From JBGQBN01 sp041494805 (lineage in GTDB: Bacteria; Acidobacteriota; Terriglobia; Terriglobales; Acidobacteriaceae), in the NCBI GenBank assembly GCA_041494805.1, contig JBGQBN010000040.1:1-36498 (forward strand): 36,498 nucleotides of DNA, written 5' to 3'. Under the pieces are notes generated by a model. That model was given only the letters and a program-made list of their open reading frames with translations, had not been told where the DNA came from and ran no database searches. Positions within the stretch are counted from its first letter, which is position 1. Every line of letters starts with the position of its first letter. Below, piece by piece: positions 1 to 9,156 of the stretch. Made by a program: the position numbers and the translations under genes.

Positions 1-882
1 AAGCACGATCGCGAGGCGTCCGACGAGATCGCAGAGTTACACGGCGCGCAAAAGGACGCCGGTCGCTACAACAAGCTGCTGGTTCCCGCGAAAGCCCTCG
101 CGGAGATCCGCAAAATCGTAAGTGCCGCGCGCGCAGAGCATTACTTCTTCACGCTGCCCTGGAGCGACAACTCCTATCGCATTCTCTCGTCAGCCGCCTA
201 CATGGAGCACACGGAGAAGATGCGCCGGCATCTGGGTCTCTTCACACCTGCAATTCAGCGCCTGGAGGAGATATTCGAGGACATCGTTGCCCAAGAGAAG
301 ATCAGGCTGGGAACGCTGTTCAAGGCGGAAGACTACCCGGGAATCAGAGACGATGGCGGCAGGGTGAAGCTGCTGTTCCCGGAAGAGTTTCGCGCGAAGT
401 ATTCCTTTGAAACCAACGTTGTGCCTCTCCCCGACGCGGGGGATTTTCGAGTTGCCTTGGGTGACGAAGAGAAACAGCGGCTTCAGCGCCAGATTACCGC
501 CTCGGTACAAGCCTCTCTGCAGGTTGCCAGCAGGGAACTCTGGCAGCGGCTCTATGCGGCGGTCACTCACATGTCTGAGCGCCTCAAAGCCTACAAGGTG
601 ACAGAAGAAGGCGTGGAAAATAAGTTTCACGACACGCTCGTTACCAATCTCGTGAAACTCGTGGATGTACTGCCCAAATTGAACATTACGAACGACGCCA
701 ATCTGGACCGCCTGGCTGAACAGGTAAGAGCGTCTCTCCTAGTTGATCCCAAAGAGCTACGTAAGTCCGAATCCATCCGTACCGACACTGCCAACGCTGC
801 TGATGCCATCGCGGAACAAATGGCGAGCTACATGGCGGGTTATTCGGTGCCTGACGCGGCCGCCACGTCAGCGGTGGCCTAG
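1..882 (+). CDS. DUF3150-type protein, 3' part (5' end outside window)
   Basis: The frame is open from the first base, so this is the C-terminal ~293 residues of a longer protein; the first ATG inside (202) is not needed as a start. The product is mostly helical and charged, with no membrane segment or signal peptide. It is followed by a metallopeptidase-like/VWA gene whose ribosome-binding site begins 3 bases after this stop. That order matches the known neighbourhood in which a MoxR-type AAA+ ATPase, a DUF3150 protein and a VWA protein are encoded together on plasmids and integrative elements. The family call rests mainly on this context and on length and composition. The function of DUF3150 is unknown; a part in an ATPase-VWA remodelling complex is inference. 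If the model is right, the AAA+ gene should lie just left of the window. Confidence 0.6.
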   Translation, partial: KHDREASDEIAELHGAQKDAGRYNKLLVPAKALAEIRKIVSAARAEHYFFTLPWSDNSYRILSSAAYMEHTEKMRRHLGLFTPAIQRLEEIFEDIVAQEKIRLGTLFKAEDYPGIRDDGGRVKLLFPEEFRAKYSFETNVVPLPDAGDFRVALGDEEKQRLQRQITASVQASLQVASRELWQRLYAAVTHMSERLKAYKVTEEGVENKFHDTLVTNLVKLVDVLPKLNITNDANLDRLAEQVRASLLVDPKELRKSESIRTDTANAADAIAEQMASYMAGYSVPDAAATSAVA

Positions 883-895
883 TTGGAGGCGCGAC

Positions 896-2170
896 ATGAA
901 GGCGCAAAGCAGTTTGGAACAGAAATTGACGCGGGCTCGGACACAACTCCTGCTTAATCAGCCATTCTTTGGAACTCTGTGTTTGAGATTGAAGCTTATG
1001 CCGGGCTCGCGCCCGACGCTGGCCACTGACGGCGTCCGGATCGTCTACAACCCATCTTTTGTAGATTCCTTGACCGCTGCAGAGTTGGAAGGGTGCCTTG
1101 CACATGAGGTCCTGCACTGCGCTCTTGGGCACCACGGTCGTCGTGGAGTGCGCGAGCCGAGACTGTGGAATCACGCAGCCGACTATGCCATCAATCCGAT
1201 CCTGGTGAAAAACGGGTTGAAGCTTCCAGCGGGGGTGCTTCTTGATCCTCAGTACGAGAACCTGTCGGCGGAAGAAATCTACGCCTTGCTAACCAAGGAT
1301 GGGAACTCGGGCGGCGGATCACAACCGAACCCCGGCGCTGGGCCGGGAAATGGCTCTCCAGGCAACGGGCAACTACAACCCGACCCATTCTCACCTTCGA
1401 CTGCACAAGACGCATCGTCAGGAGGCGGGAGTCCCAATTGCACCGCGCAGGGACCCGAAAATGATCCATCTCCCGAAGGGATCGGTGAGGTCTTAGACGC
1501 AGCCGACGAAGATGGCGATCCTGCTTCGCCCGCAGAGATGAGTCGTCAGCAGCACGAATGGTCGATTGCGGCCGAACAGGCTATGCGCATGGCCAAAGCG
1601 TGCGGCAATGCGCCTGCCGACCTTGAGCGCCCTCTCAGCGAGAGCCGCCAATCGCAACAGGACTGGCGTGCCATTCTGCGCGCCTTTGTTGCCGCCACAA
1701 CCGTGTCCGATTACCGCTGGACGCCACCCAATCGGCGACACATCGGCGCTGGCCTCTACCTGCCGTCGGTAGTCCGGAGCGGCGTTGGAGAGATCGTTGT
1801 CGCTGTCGATACGTCCGGCTCCATCGGCAAAGACGAGCTGGAACAATTCGCAGGCGAGATCACCGCGATTTCTGACGAGGCGCAGCCAGAAGCAATCCAC
1901 GTGGTCTATTGCGATGCCGCTGTCCAGTCATCGCAACAATTCGGGCCATCGGAACCGATTCACCTGGAGCCAAAGGGCGGAGGAGGAACGAATTTCCGGC
2001 CAGTATTCGAATGGGTTCAACGAAGCAATATCGCCGCAGTCTGCCTCATCTACCTCACAGATCTGTGCTGCAACTCGTATCCCGAAGTTCCCGAATACCC
2101 GGTCCTCTGGGTAACCGATTCACGCAGGACCGCGCCCTTCGGCGAAACGATTCAGATCAGTGTCGATTGA
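896..2170 (+). CDS. Putative metallopeptidase (DUF2201-like) with C-terminal VWA-like domain
   Basis: 424 residues. The ATG at 896 is chosen because GGAGG lies 6 bases upstream (885-889) and just follows the previous stop; an in-frame codon at 743 would overlap the upstream gene by 140 bases. The N-terminal domain has an HExxH zinc motif (H70-E71-H74, then H79/H80) followed by WNHAADYAIN (residues 91-100), typical of the putative metallopeptidase domain found in front of VWA-like domains. Residues ~140-225 form a Gly/Ser/Pro/Asn-rich linker. The C-terminal part has a MIDAS-type DTSGS at 305-309 after a hydrophobic strand, so a metal-dependent protein-binding VWA fold is expected. No signal peptide, so cytoplasmic. 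Probably the partner of the upstream DUF3150 protein and of a MoxR-type ATPase outside the window. Substrate unknown. Confidence 0.8.
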   Translation: MKAQSSLEQKLTRARTQLLLNQPFFGTLCLRLKLMPGSRPTLATDGVRIVYNPSFVDSLTAAELEGCLAHEVLHCALGHHGRRGVREPRLWNHAADYAINPILVKNGLKLPAGVLLDPQYENLSAEEIYALLTKDGNSGGGSQPNPGAGPGNGSPGNGQLQPDPFSPSTAQDASSGGGSPNCTAQGPENDPSPEGIGEVLDAADEDGDPASPAEMSRQQHEWSIAAEQAMRMAKACGNAPADLERPLSESRQSQQDWRAILRAFVAATTVSDYRWTPPNRRHIGAGLYLPSVVRSGVGEIVVAVDTSGSIGKDELEQFAGEITAISDEAQPEAIHVVYCDAAVQSSQQFGPSEPIHLEPKGGGGTNFRPVFEWVQRSNIAAVCLIYLTDLCCNSYPEVPEYPVLWVTDSRRTAPFGETIQISVD

Positions 2171-2279
2171 TCCCAGTTTTTTGCTGTAACAGGGCCAGAT
2201 GCTCACCATCGTCTCATTTCCATCCCAAGATTCACGCGGTCACGTCGCGCTCTTCGCAATAACACCACGAAAGGAAATC

Positions 2280-3371
2280 ATGATTACCGAAAACGAGGAG
2301 AAGATCAGTCTCTATTACAACGAAGGCCGTTCCGATAAGGTCTATCGCGTCCAAATGGAACAAACAGAAACCGGCTTTATCGTGAACTTCCAGTTCGGGC
2401 GGCGGGGCAGCACGCTCCAGTCCGGAACCAAGACCTCGGCTCCGGTCCCGTACGAAAAAGCCAAGAACATCTACGACCGGCTCGTGGCTGAAAAGAAGGG
2501 CAAGGGCTACACACAAGACGAAGACGGCACGCCCTACCAAAACTCAGAACAAGCTGGCCGACAGAGCGGTCTGCTACCGCAGCTGCTCAATCCGATTGAC
2601 GCGGCGAGAGTCGACGAGTTGATCGCTGCCAGCCATTGGTGCATGCAAGAAAAGAAGGACGGCTGTCGGCTGCTGGTGCGCAAATCTGGCGACGTCATCG
2701 AAGGGATCAACCGCAAGGGGATGTTTGTCAGCATGTCCACGGCGATTGACCAGGCAGTGCGGGAAATCGGCGGCGACTGTGTCCTCGACGGAGAAGCCAT
2801 CGGCGACATCTACTGGGTGTTCGATCTGCTCCAACTCGACCGAGAAGACCTGCGCGGTTTGACCGTGGCGCAACGCTTCGGCAAGCTGAGCCTGCTACTG
2901 GAAGGCTCTTCCAGTGACGGCGCTTAGCGATTGATCCCGGACTCTTGGAATCCATCGGCGAAGCGAAGGCTCTTTGAACGGCTGAAGGCCGAACGCGCCG
3001 AAGGGGTCGTGTTCAAGCACATGGGCGCCAAGTACCTCCCCGGCCGCCCCACCTCAGGCGGAGATCATCTGAAATTCAAGTTCACCGCCACGGCAACTTG
3101 TAAGGTGCTGGCCCCCAATCAGGACAAGCGCAGCGTGGCTTTGGGCGTGTGCCAGAATCCAGGTGACGGTTTTGTTGAGATCGGCAACGTCACCATTCCA
3201 GCAAACTTCCGCATTCCGGCAACAGATTCTCTGGTCGAGGTGCGCTATCTGTACGCGTCTGTCGGCGGAAGCCTGTTCCAGCCGGTCTATCTCGGTGAAC
3301 GGAATGACGTGGACGGCGCCGACTCGGTGAAGTCCCTCAAGTTCAAGCAGGGCGAGGACGACGAGTCCTGA
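2280..3371 (+). pseudogene. WGR-domain ATP-dependent DNA ligase interrupted by an in-frame TAG
   Basis: Starts at ATG 2280 after an AAAGGAA site. Residues ~8-80 are a WGR domain (FGRRG at 39-43), a nucleic-acid-binding fold also found in PARPs. A nucleotidyltransferase core follows: EKKDGCR (124-130, K125 the expected adenylated lysine) and VLDGEAIG. Codon 216 (2925-2927) is TAG. The same frame then continues without any shift for 148 codons to 3371 and supplies the missing ligase motifs EGVVFK (IV) and LKFKF (V) plus an OB-fold-like end. A single substitution (for example CAG, TGG or TAC to TAG) explains the break, so the loss is recent or the stop is read through. Without codons 217-363 the product lacks motifs IV and V and should not seal nicks. 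The WGR plus ligase fusion is compact (363 codons). Confidence 0.8.
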
Positions 3372-3539
3372 ACGAGGTCGTCTCTGTTCAGGAACCATTC
3401 TTCCTTCCGCTAAAGTCCCGCCCTGCTTGAGGGTCTCTGATCTTCCCGAGCCTTCACCATTCCTCTACCACCCGGCATTATTCATCGCTCTCCGACGTCA
3501 CGCCTTATCTCACCAGACAACCTAGCGAGGAAATTCATC

Positions 3540-6500
3540 ATGAGCACAAAACTCGACACTGGTATGAACAACTTGGTCGTTGAGCTTGTGCGACGTCTCG
3601 CTCTCGGTGAGTCTTTCGACAACCCGAAACTCGCCCAGATTGCCGACCAGTCCTTTGGCGGTACCCGAGCGCAAGGAGTCTACACGCCTCGTGATGCTTA
3701 CGACGCGCTGGAAACGGCGGTGAACAAGCACTTACTGGAAACAGAGGCGCAAGCACTCATGAGCATAAATGCGGAAGCATTCGCAACTCTGACTGCCTTG
3801 ACCGACCGCCTAGCGACGCAAACCGATCGCACACTCGAGCAAACGGAATTCCAGCAGTTTTCGACTCCACCGGCACTCGCTTTTCTTGCTGCCAAGCTGC
3901 TCGACTTGCAGCCAGAGGATGTCGTTCTTGAACCATCAGCCGGCACGGGAAGTTTGGCGATCTGGCCGCACAGCCTCGGAGCGCGAGTCGTATGCAACGA
4001 GATCAATCCGAGGCGCCGCGCACTGCTCACAACCGAACTCGGCTTCGAAACCTATGACGTGGATGCAGAAATCATCGACGATGTGCTTCCGTCGGAGATT
4101 CGCCCCACCCTGGTCCTGATGAATCCACCGTTTACCGCGACCGGGGGGCGGGTGGTTCAACACCACGCAAAGTATGGGCTGCGCCACATCGAAAGCGCGT
4201 TGCGCAGGTTGTCCGAGGGCGGACGGCTGGTTGCAATTGCCGGCGAGAACGTGGCGTTTCAGCGTTCAGCCGTCACCGGGTGGTGGCAAAAGATGGCCGC
4301 CACCTACAACGTGCGTGCCAACTTTGGTTTAAGCGGCAAAGTCTATCGCAAGTACGGCACGAATTGGGGTGTGCAGGTCCTGGTCATCGACAAGGTCGGC
4401 GCGACCCCAGGAGGCAACTGGCAACGGCAACTGAGCCACATTGTTTGGGGCAACGCGGACAGCGTCGAAGATGCATGGGCATCTCTCCGGACAATTCCCC
4501 GGCGCATCATTCATAACGCTCCGAGCGAAGCTGATGCCAAGGATGAAAGCCCCGAAGGCGGCAGTACGGTATTTGTGCCGTATGTTCCCGCGAAGCTCAT
4601 TGGCGGCGTGCCGCATCCGTCGACCATAGTCGAGTCAGCATCCATGGCGTCGGTAACGCCTCCGAACGTCACATACCACCCTCGATTGCCCGTGGAAATA
4701 ATCGGGGAAGGCAAGCTTTCAATCATCCAGTTTGAGCGAGTGATCTATGCCGGCCAACGGCATGAACAAAGATTGCCGGATGGCGCACGCGGCGGGTTTT
4801 ATGTTGGAGATGGAACCGGGGTGGGCAAAGGCCGTGTCCTGGCGGGGATCATCGTCGATAACTGGTTCCAGAACAGACGACGAGCTTTGTGGCTCTCGGT
4901 AAATAACGACCTGCTGGAATCGACACGGCGGGACTTGAATGACCTTGGCGTGCGAATCCCGTTGGCCCAGGTCAACGACTACCTGGCGGCGGGCGATATC
5001 ACTCTGCCCTGCGGGGTTATCTTCAGCTCCTATTCCTCCCTGATTTCCACGGCAAAGAGTGGCGCTAAGAGGCTCGACCAGATTCAGAAGTGGCTTGGCC
5101 GGGAGCCGGTGATCATTCTTGACGAAGCGCACAAAGCGAAGAACGCTTTGGCCAGCGGCAGAGGTGAACCGACGCAGACCGGACAAGCCGTCATCGACCT
5201 GCAAGATCCTAAGCGCAATCCTGAATACCGGGTCGTTTATTCATCAGCCACCGGCGCAACTGACGTGCGCAACATGGCGTACATGACCAGGCTCGGTCTG
5301 TGGGGTCCCGGCACCAACTTTGCAGAGGGTTTCACGCAATTCTTGACTGAGATCGACAGCGGCGGCGTTGGCGCCATGGAAATGGCCAGCCGCGACATGA
5401 AGAGCCTGGGCATGTATTTGTCCGGCTCCATCTCATTCGGTGTCGATCCGGCCAGCGGCAAGGCCGTCGAGTATAGAGAGCGTGTTCATCCTCTCACCGC
5501 GGAACAACGAAAGATGTACAACCACGCCGCGAAAGCGTGGCGGGTCGTGTTGCAAAACATCGAACGGGCCCTGAACATCACTAATTCCAGTTCGCGGGCG
5601 CGAGGGAACGCTTTACAGAAGTTTTGGGGTGACCATCAGCGCTTCTTTCGACAAGTAATCTGCGCTTTCAAAGTGCCGAGCGTCATTGAGGAGGCCGAAG
5701 CTGCACTCGGGGACGGCAAATCCGTGGTCATCTCGTTGGTTGGAACCGGGGAGGCCAAAACTCGCGAACAGATATCCCGAGTGACTGCGGATGGCGGCAC
5801 CCTTGAGGACTTGGACTTCTCCCCGCGCGAGGTCATAGCGGCGATGATCGAGCGTGGTTTCCCGACTGCCGTTTACCGCGATGAGACGGACAAAGCCACA
5901 GGCCAGACTATAAAAGTTCTGGCCACCGACAGATCAGGGTCTCCGGTCCAGAGTCAGGAAGCCAGGAGGATGAAGCAAGGGCTTCTCGATGGATTATCCG
6001 CGCTCCATCTTCCTGAAAACCCTCTCGATCAGCTCGTCAATCATTTTGGCGAGAAGAATGTCGCAGAGCTAACGGGTCGAACACGCCGCCTGATTCGCGA
6101 TCCCCACAATGGCAGGGTCGAGTACAAGAAGCGCGCCCCCGAAGGCGTGCCTATGCACCGTGTCAACGTGGACTCGACGGAGCGCTTCCAGGGGGCAAGA
6201 TGTCGCGTAGCTATCATCAGCGACGCTGGCTCCATTGGCATCTCGCTCCACTCTTCAAATCGCGCTCAAAATCGCGAGCGGCGCGTTCACATCACTCTCG
6301 AACTCGGCTGGAGCGCTGACAAGCAGATGCAATGCTTCGGCCGTACCCATAGAAGCGACCAAGCCGTTCCCCCGGAGTACATCCTGCTGAGCACCGAACT
6401 AGGTGGGGAAAAGCGGTTTAGTTCCACCATCGCCCGGAGACTGGCAAGTCTGGGCGCCCTAACGAAGGGCGACCGAGGAGCCGCTGACAATGCCGACTGG

Positions 6501-7985
6501 CAGAGGTACAACTTTGAAACCGAGGAAGGCAAATCCGCGCTTTGCCTAATGTACAAAAGGATAGTGGCCGGTGAGAGCGTCAAGGGTCTCACAAATCCCA
6601 AACAGACATTGCGGGATATCGGATTGCTTGTCGTTCGGGACGGGGTTGAGCAAATACGCAAAGAAGACCAATATAACGTTCCGCGTTTCCTCAATCGCAT
6701 CCTCGCCCTCGATGTCGAAGAACAAAACGCACTCTTCGATTATTTCGCTGACCTGTTTGACCAGACAGTCAGGTATGCCAAGGCAAGTGGCACTTTCGAT
6801 GAAGGGGTCACGGATATCAGGGCGCTGGCAATCAGAGTGGCAAAGCCGTCGGTCGTCGTTCATGTTGATCGGGTAACGGGCGCCGAGACGGTGCTATACA
6901 CCTTGGAAGTTGACAGGCCAAGCGACACTGTGCCGTTCGACCGCGCTGAACGACTGCGTCTCAATAACGATGGAGCATTCCTGCAACACCAAAAGAAAGG
7001 GGATTACGTGCTGGTTCTGCCGTCAGGCCGCCACACTGACCCAAGTAACGGGACGACGTTCCTGACGTATTCGGTGTGGAAACCAGAAGCAGCGCGGACA
7101 TCGTATATCCGTGAGCAGGACCTCAAGGAGAGGTATCGAGTCGTTCGACCGGACGAACCGATGGGCTGGTGGAATGCTCGCTATGCCGCCGCGCCGGCCA
7201 TTGAGACGTCAGCCGTCCACATCATTGGAGGCGCGATCATTCCCCTCTGGCACAAACTCAAAACCGAGGGCGAGTCGAAGCTGCACGTCATCCGCGTCTG
7301 CACCAAAGATGGTCAGCGAATTGTCGGGGTGGAAATACCGCCCCAAGGCGTTGGTAAAGTTCTGCGGTCGCTTGGGCTTGGAAGCTCGGCGAGCGATCCG
7401 CAGCAGGTCTTCACGGCAGTATTGCAGCAAGGCGAGCAGATCGATCTCACATCGAACTTGCGGTTGAAGCGGTCAACGCTTCAGCGTGAGCCGGCCATCG
7501 AATTGGCCTGCGTGGACTGTGATCGGTTTCAAGAACTCAGAGAACTGGGTCTAATCAACGAGCAGATCAAGTTCAGGCAACGCTTCTTCGTCCCAACCGA
7601 CGAGAAAAAGGGCCTTCCGATCCTGACCAAACTGCTGGATCGCTATCCAGTGATGGAACCTGAAAGCGCCTCTGAGCAACAGGAACCCGAGAGCGTGCCG
7701 GTCATCGAAGGCCCTGAAGCTGCTGAATTCAGGATGGTCGATCTTGAGCAGTGGGTGTTGCCGCCCGATATTGAAGTTCTGCCCGAGACAGCGCCCATGG
7801 AAGGCTGTATGCCTCTCGCATTCATCGCGGCAGCTGTACCATCGCCGTTGCAGGAACCGCCGATCCAGACAGGGCCTTCGCTGATCGCTCTGGTTGAACA
7901 GCACGCACAATCCGTTGAGCCACGCCGCCGCCGAAAGCAGCGGCCTCAAGTCGAAGAGCAAGGCCTGTTGTTCAGTTTGCAATAG
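3540..7985 (+). CDS. N6-adenine-type methyltransferase fused to strawberry-notch-like helicase
   Basis: 1481 residues, ATG 3540 preceded by AGGA. Residues ~105-260 form a class I methyltransferase: SAM-binding PSAGTG (132-137) and catalytic NPPF (195-198), as in N6-adenine enzymes. An SF2-type helicase of the strawberry-notch family follows: Walker A GDGTGVGKGR (423-432), DEAH box (528-531), and a C-terminal helicase half with STERFQGARCRVAIISDAGS and motif VI GRTHRSDQ (934-941). The remaining ~500 residues have no recognised domain; the end is basic (RRRRKQR). Proteins of this architecture occur on plasmids, phages and integrative elements; the phage P1 anti-restriction protein DarB is a comparable giant methyltransferase-helicase. 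A role in protecting or remodelling transferred DNA is inference. No frameshift is visible over 4.4 kb, so the gene is under selection or recently acquired. Confidence 0.85.
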   Translation: MSTKLDTGMNNLVVELVRRLALGESFDNPKLAQIADQSFGGTRAQGVYTPRDAYDALETAVNKHLLETEAQALMSINAEAFATLTALTDRLATQTDRTLEQTEFQQFSTPPALAFLAAKLLDLQPEDVVLEPSAGTGSLAIWPHSLGARVVCNEINPRRRALLTTELGFETYDVDAEIIDDVLPSEIRPTLVLMNPPFTATGGRVVQHHAKYGLRHIESALRRLSEGGRLVAIAGENVAFQRSAVTGWWQKMAATYNVRANFGLSGKVYRKYGTNWGVQVLVIDKVGATPGGNWQRQLSHIVWGNADSVEDAWASLRTIPRRIIHNAPSEADAKDESPEGGSTVFVPYVPAKLIGGVPHPSTIVESASMASVTPPNVTYHPRLPVEIIGEGKLSIIQFERVIYAGQRHEQRLPDGARGGFYVGDGTGVGKGRVLAGIIVDNWFQNRRRALWLSVNNDLLESTRRDLNDLGVRIPLAQVNDYLAAGDITLPCGVIFSSYSSLISTAKSGAKRLDQIQKWLGREPVIILDEAHKAKNALASGRGEPTQTGQAVIDLQDPKRNPEYRVVYSSATGATDVRNMAYMTRLGLWGPGTNFAEGFTQFLTEIDSGGVGAMEMASRDMKSLGMYLSGSISFGVDPASGKAVEYRERVHPLTAEQRKMYNHAAKAWRVVLQNIERALNITNSSSRARGNALQKFWGDHQRFFRQVICAFKVPSVIEEAEAALGDGKSVVISLVGTGEAKTREQISRVTADGGTLEDLDFSPREVIAAMIERGFPTAVYRDETDKATGQTIKVLATDRSGSPVQSQEARRMKQGLLDGLSALHLPENPLDQLVNHFGEKNVAELTGRTRRLIRDPHNGRVEYKKRAPEGVPMHRVNVDSTERFQGARCRVAIISDAGSIGISLHSSNRAQNRERRVHITLELGWSADKQMQCFGRTHRSDQAVPPEYILLSTELGGEKRFSSTIARRLASLGALTKGDRGAADNADWQRYNFETEEGKSALCLMYKRIVAGESVKGLTNPKQTLRDIGLLVVRDGVEQIRKEDQYNVPRFLNRILALDVEEQNALFDYFADLFDQTVRYAKASGTFDEGVTDIRALAIRVAKPSVVVHVDRVTGAETVLYTLEVDRPSDTVPFDRAERLRLNNDGAFLQHQKKGDYVLVLPSGRHTDPSNGTTFLTYSVWKPEAARTSYIREQDLKERYRVVRPDEPMGWWNARYAAAPAIETSAVHIIGGAIIPLWHKLKTEGESKLHVIRVCTKDGQRIVGVEIPPQGVGKVLRSLGLGSSASDPQQVFTAVLQQGEQIDLTSNLRLKRSTLQREPAIELACVDCDRFQELRELGLINEQIKFRQRFFVPTDEKKGLPILTKLLDRYPVMEPESASEQQEPESVPVIEGPEAAEFRMVDLEQWVLPPDIEVLPETAPMEGCMPLAFIAAAVPSPLQEPPIQTGPSLIALVEQHAQSVEPRRRRKQRPQVEEQGLLFSLQ

Positions 7986-8058
7986 CCGCTTTCCTTTACT
8001 GCAGTAGCTCTGTCCTCGATTTCTTCCGTAGCGAATAGCCACACGTTGGGCCTGCCTC

Positions 8059-8550
8059 ATGAACAACCGTTTGTATCGCTTCGCACACTCGCACCGTATT
8101 CTTACGCCCTTCGCCACGCAATACGGCTGCGGCTGGTTTGATGGCGGCTGCTTCATTTTCGCTCGGGCACTCCAACTTTGGCTGGGAGGACGCCTGGCCG
8201 TGGTTGTCAGGCAGGAATTGTTTCACCAGCGGACGTTTGACCACGCCGTGCTGAGCCTTCCAGATGCCACCGACTCCCATGAGCCTCTCTACGTTGACGC
8301 GGATGGAGTAGCGACCGCCTACGAACTTCTGGAATGTTGGCGGACCCGCGAACGCCTGTCCGATCCTACGTTGGACGATTCAGCGGATCGCGTCCGCTTT
8401 GTTGGCCACCTGGAAAAAGAGTCTTGGTCATGTTCGCTGGCCCAGGAATTGAAGACCAGATTCGGAACGCCCCGAGGGTGTGAACTTCCTCGCGTGTTGG
8501 GCAGAACCCACACAGGAGCACTCAATGAAAAGTCCAGTGTCATTGCCTGA
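8059..8550 (+). CDS. Small protein with possible Cys-His-Asp catalytic triad
   Basis: 163 residues, start ATG 8059 (weak ribosome-binding site). No named family recognised. The N-terminal part reads WFDGGCFIFARAL (C31), then FDHAVLSLPDA (H62), then LYVDADG (D80/D82). A Cys at a helix start, a His on a strand and a following Asp, in that order and spacing, resemble papain-like or transglutaminase-like cysteine folds; this is inference from motif order only. The 3' end overlaps the next gene by 26 bases, so the two are probably translated together. It lies 73 bases after the helicase-methyltransferase gene on the same strand and probably belongs to the same transcription unit. Confidence 0.6.
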   Translation: MNNRLYRFAHSHRILTPFATQYGCGWFDGGCFIFARALQLWLGGRLAVVVRQELFHQRTFDHAVLSLPDATDSHEPLYVDADGVATAYELLECWRTRERLSDPTLDDSADRVRFVGHLEKESWSCSLAQELKTRFGTPRGCELPRVLGRTHTGALNEKSSVIA

Positions 8551-8887
8551 AAAGCCGAGTACAAGTACGGAGCCGAGGACGGCGAAACGTGTTCCCAACC
8601 TCGATCAGTGTGCGACCTGCAACAACGCCAGGGTGTTGCCGCATCCGGACCTCGACAAAGCGGAGTCGCTGGTCATTCCGTGCCCGGATTGCTCCCAGAT
8701 CACAAAGGCCATTCGCAGGAAGTATCTTGCCGCGCCCTCAGCCTGTCCCTGGTGCGGCGGAGCAATTCAGGCAGATGCCGCGCCGGACGTTGATGAAGCA
8801 GGAGTCGCGACTCAAGAAATCGACTGCACTGAATGCAATCGCAGGTGGTGCGACGTGTACTGCCTCACAGACATGAGTCCGTTATGA
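8525..8887 (+). CDS. Small zinc-ribbon-like protein with four CxxC pairs
   Basis: 120 residues. ATG 8525 is chosen for a good AGGAG at 8514-8518 (6-base spacing), although it overlaps the preceding gene; an in-frame start at 8480 has no such site. Four CxxC pairs (C29/C32, C53/C56, C74/C77, C101/C104) suggest two zinc ribbons. There is no catalytic motif, so a nucleic-acid or protein-binding accessory role is likely. The stop overlaps the next start as ATGA (8884-8887), a classic coupling arrangement, which supports both genes being real. Confidence 0.65.
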   Translation: MKSPVSLPEKPSTSTEPRTAKRVPNLDQCATCNNARVLPHPDLDKAESLVIPCPDCSQITKAIRRKYLAAPSACPWCGGAIQADAAPDVDEAGVATQEIDCTECNRRWCDVYCLTDMSPL

Positions 8888-9156
8888 CCAGAGCCTCGGA
8901 ATCCGGAGCCAATGAAATGTCCACGAACCGCAATGCAGAATTTGGCCTTCACGTTTTCAAACGGCGGGCAAGCGGGCAAAACGGTGATCGCTACACGATT
9001 GGCGTCTGGGAAGGCGCGTGCCAGCGGGCCATCTGCCACGACGCTTGTATCGACGATGCCCTGGCTGCCCTTCGCGGCGAAATGGAGAAAGCTGGCCCGT
9101 TCCAAGTCGTGCCACACCGTGAGCTTCAAGGCTCTGTGTCAGACGCAAATACGTGA
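8884..9156 (+). CDS. Hypothetical small protein coupled to the zinc-ribbon gene
   Basis: 90 residues from ATG 8884, which overlaps the upstream stop (ATGA). A second candidate start, ATG 8917, has GGAG 8 bases upstream (8905-8908) and would give 79 residues (beginning MSTNRNAEFG); the sequence alone does not decide. The protein is soluble, with GDRYTIGVWEGACQRAICHD and an alpha-helical C-terminal half. No family recognised. It is the last gene of the left-hand block before the recombinase remnant. Confidence 0.5.
   Translation: MTRASESGANEMSTNRNAEFGLHVFKRRASGQNGDRYTIGVWEGACQRAICHDACIDDALAALRGEMEKAGPFQVVPHRELQGSVSDANT

Noticed and set aside
2925..2927. Programmed stop-codon readthrough or UAG-encoded amino acid in the ligase gene
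   Set aside because: No downstream structure typical of readthrough was recognised, and other genes in the window use TAG as an ordinary stop (for example 880-882 and 7983-7985). A point mutation is simpler.
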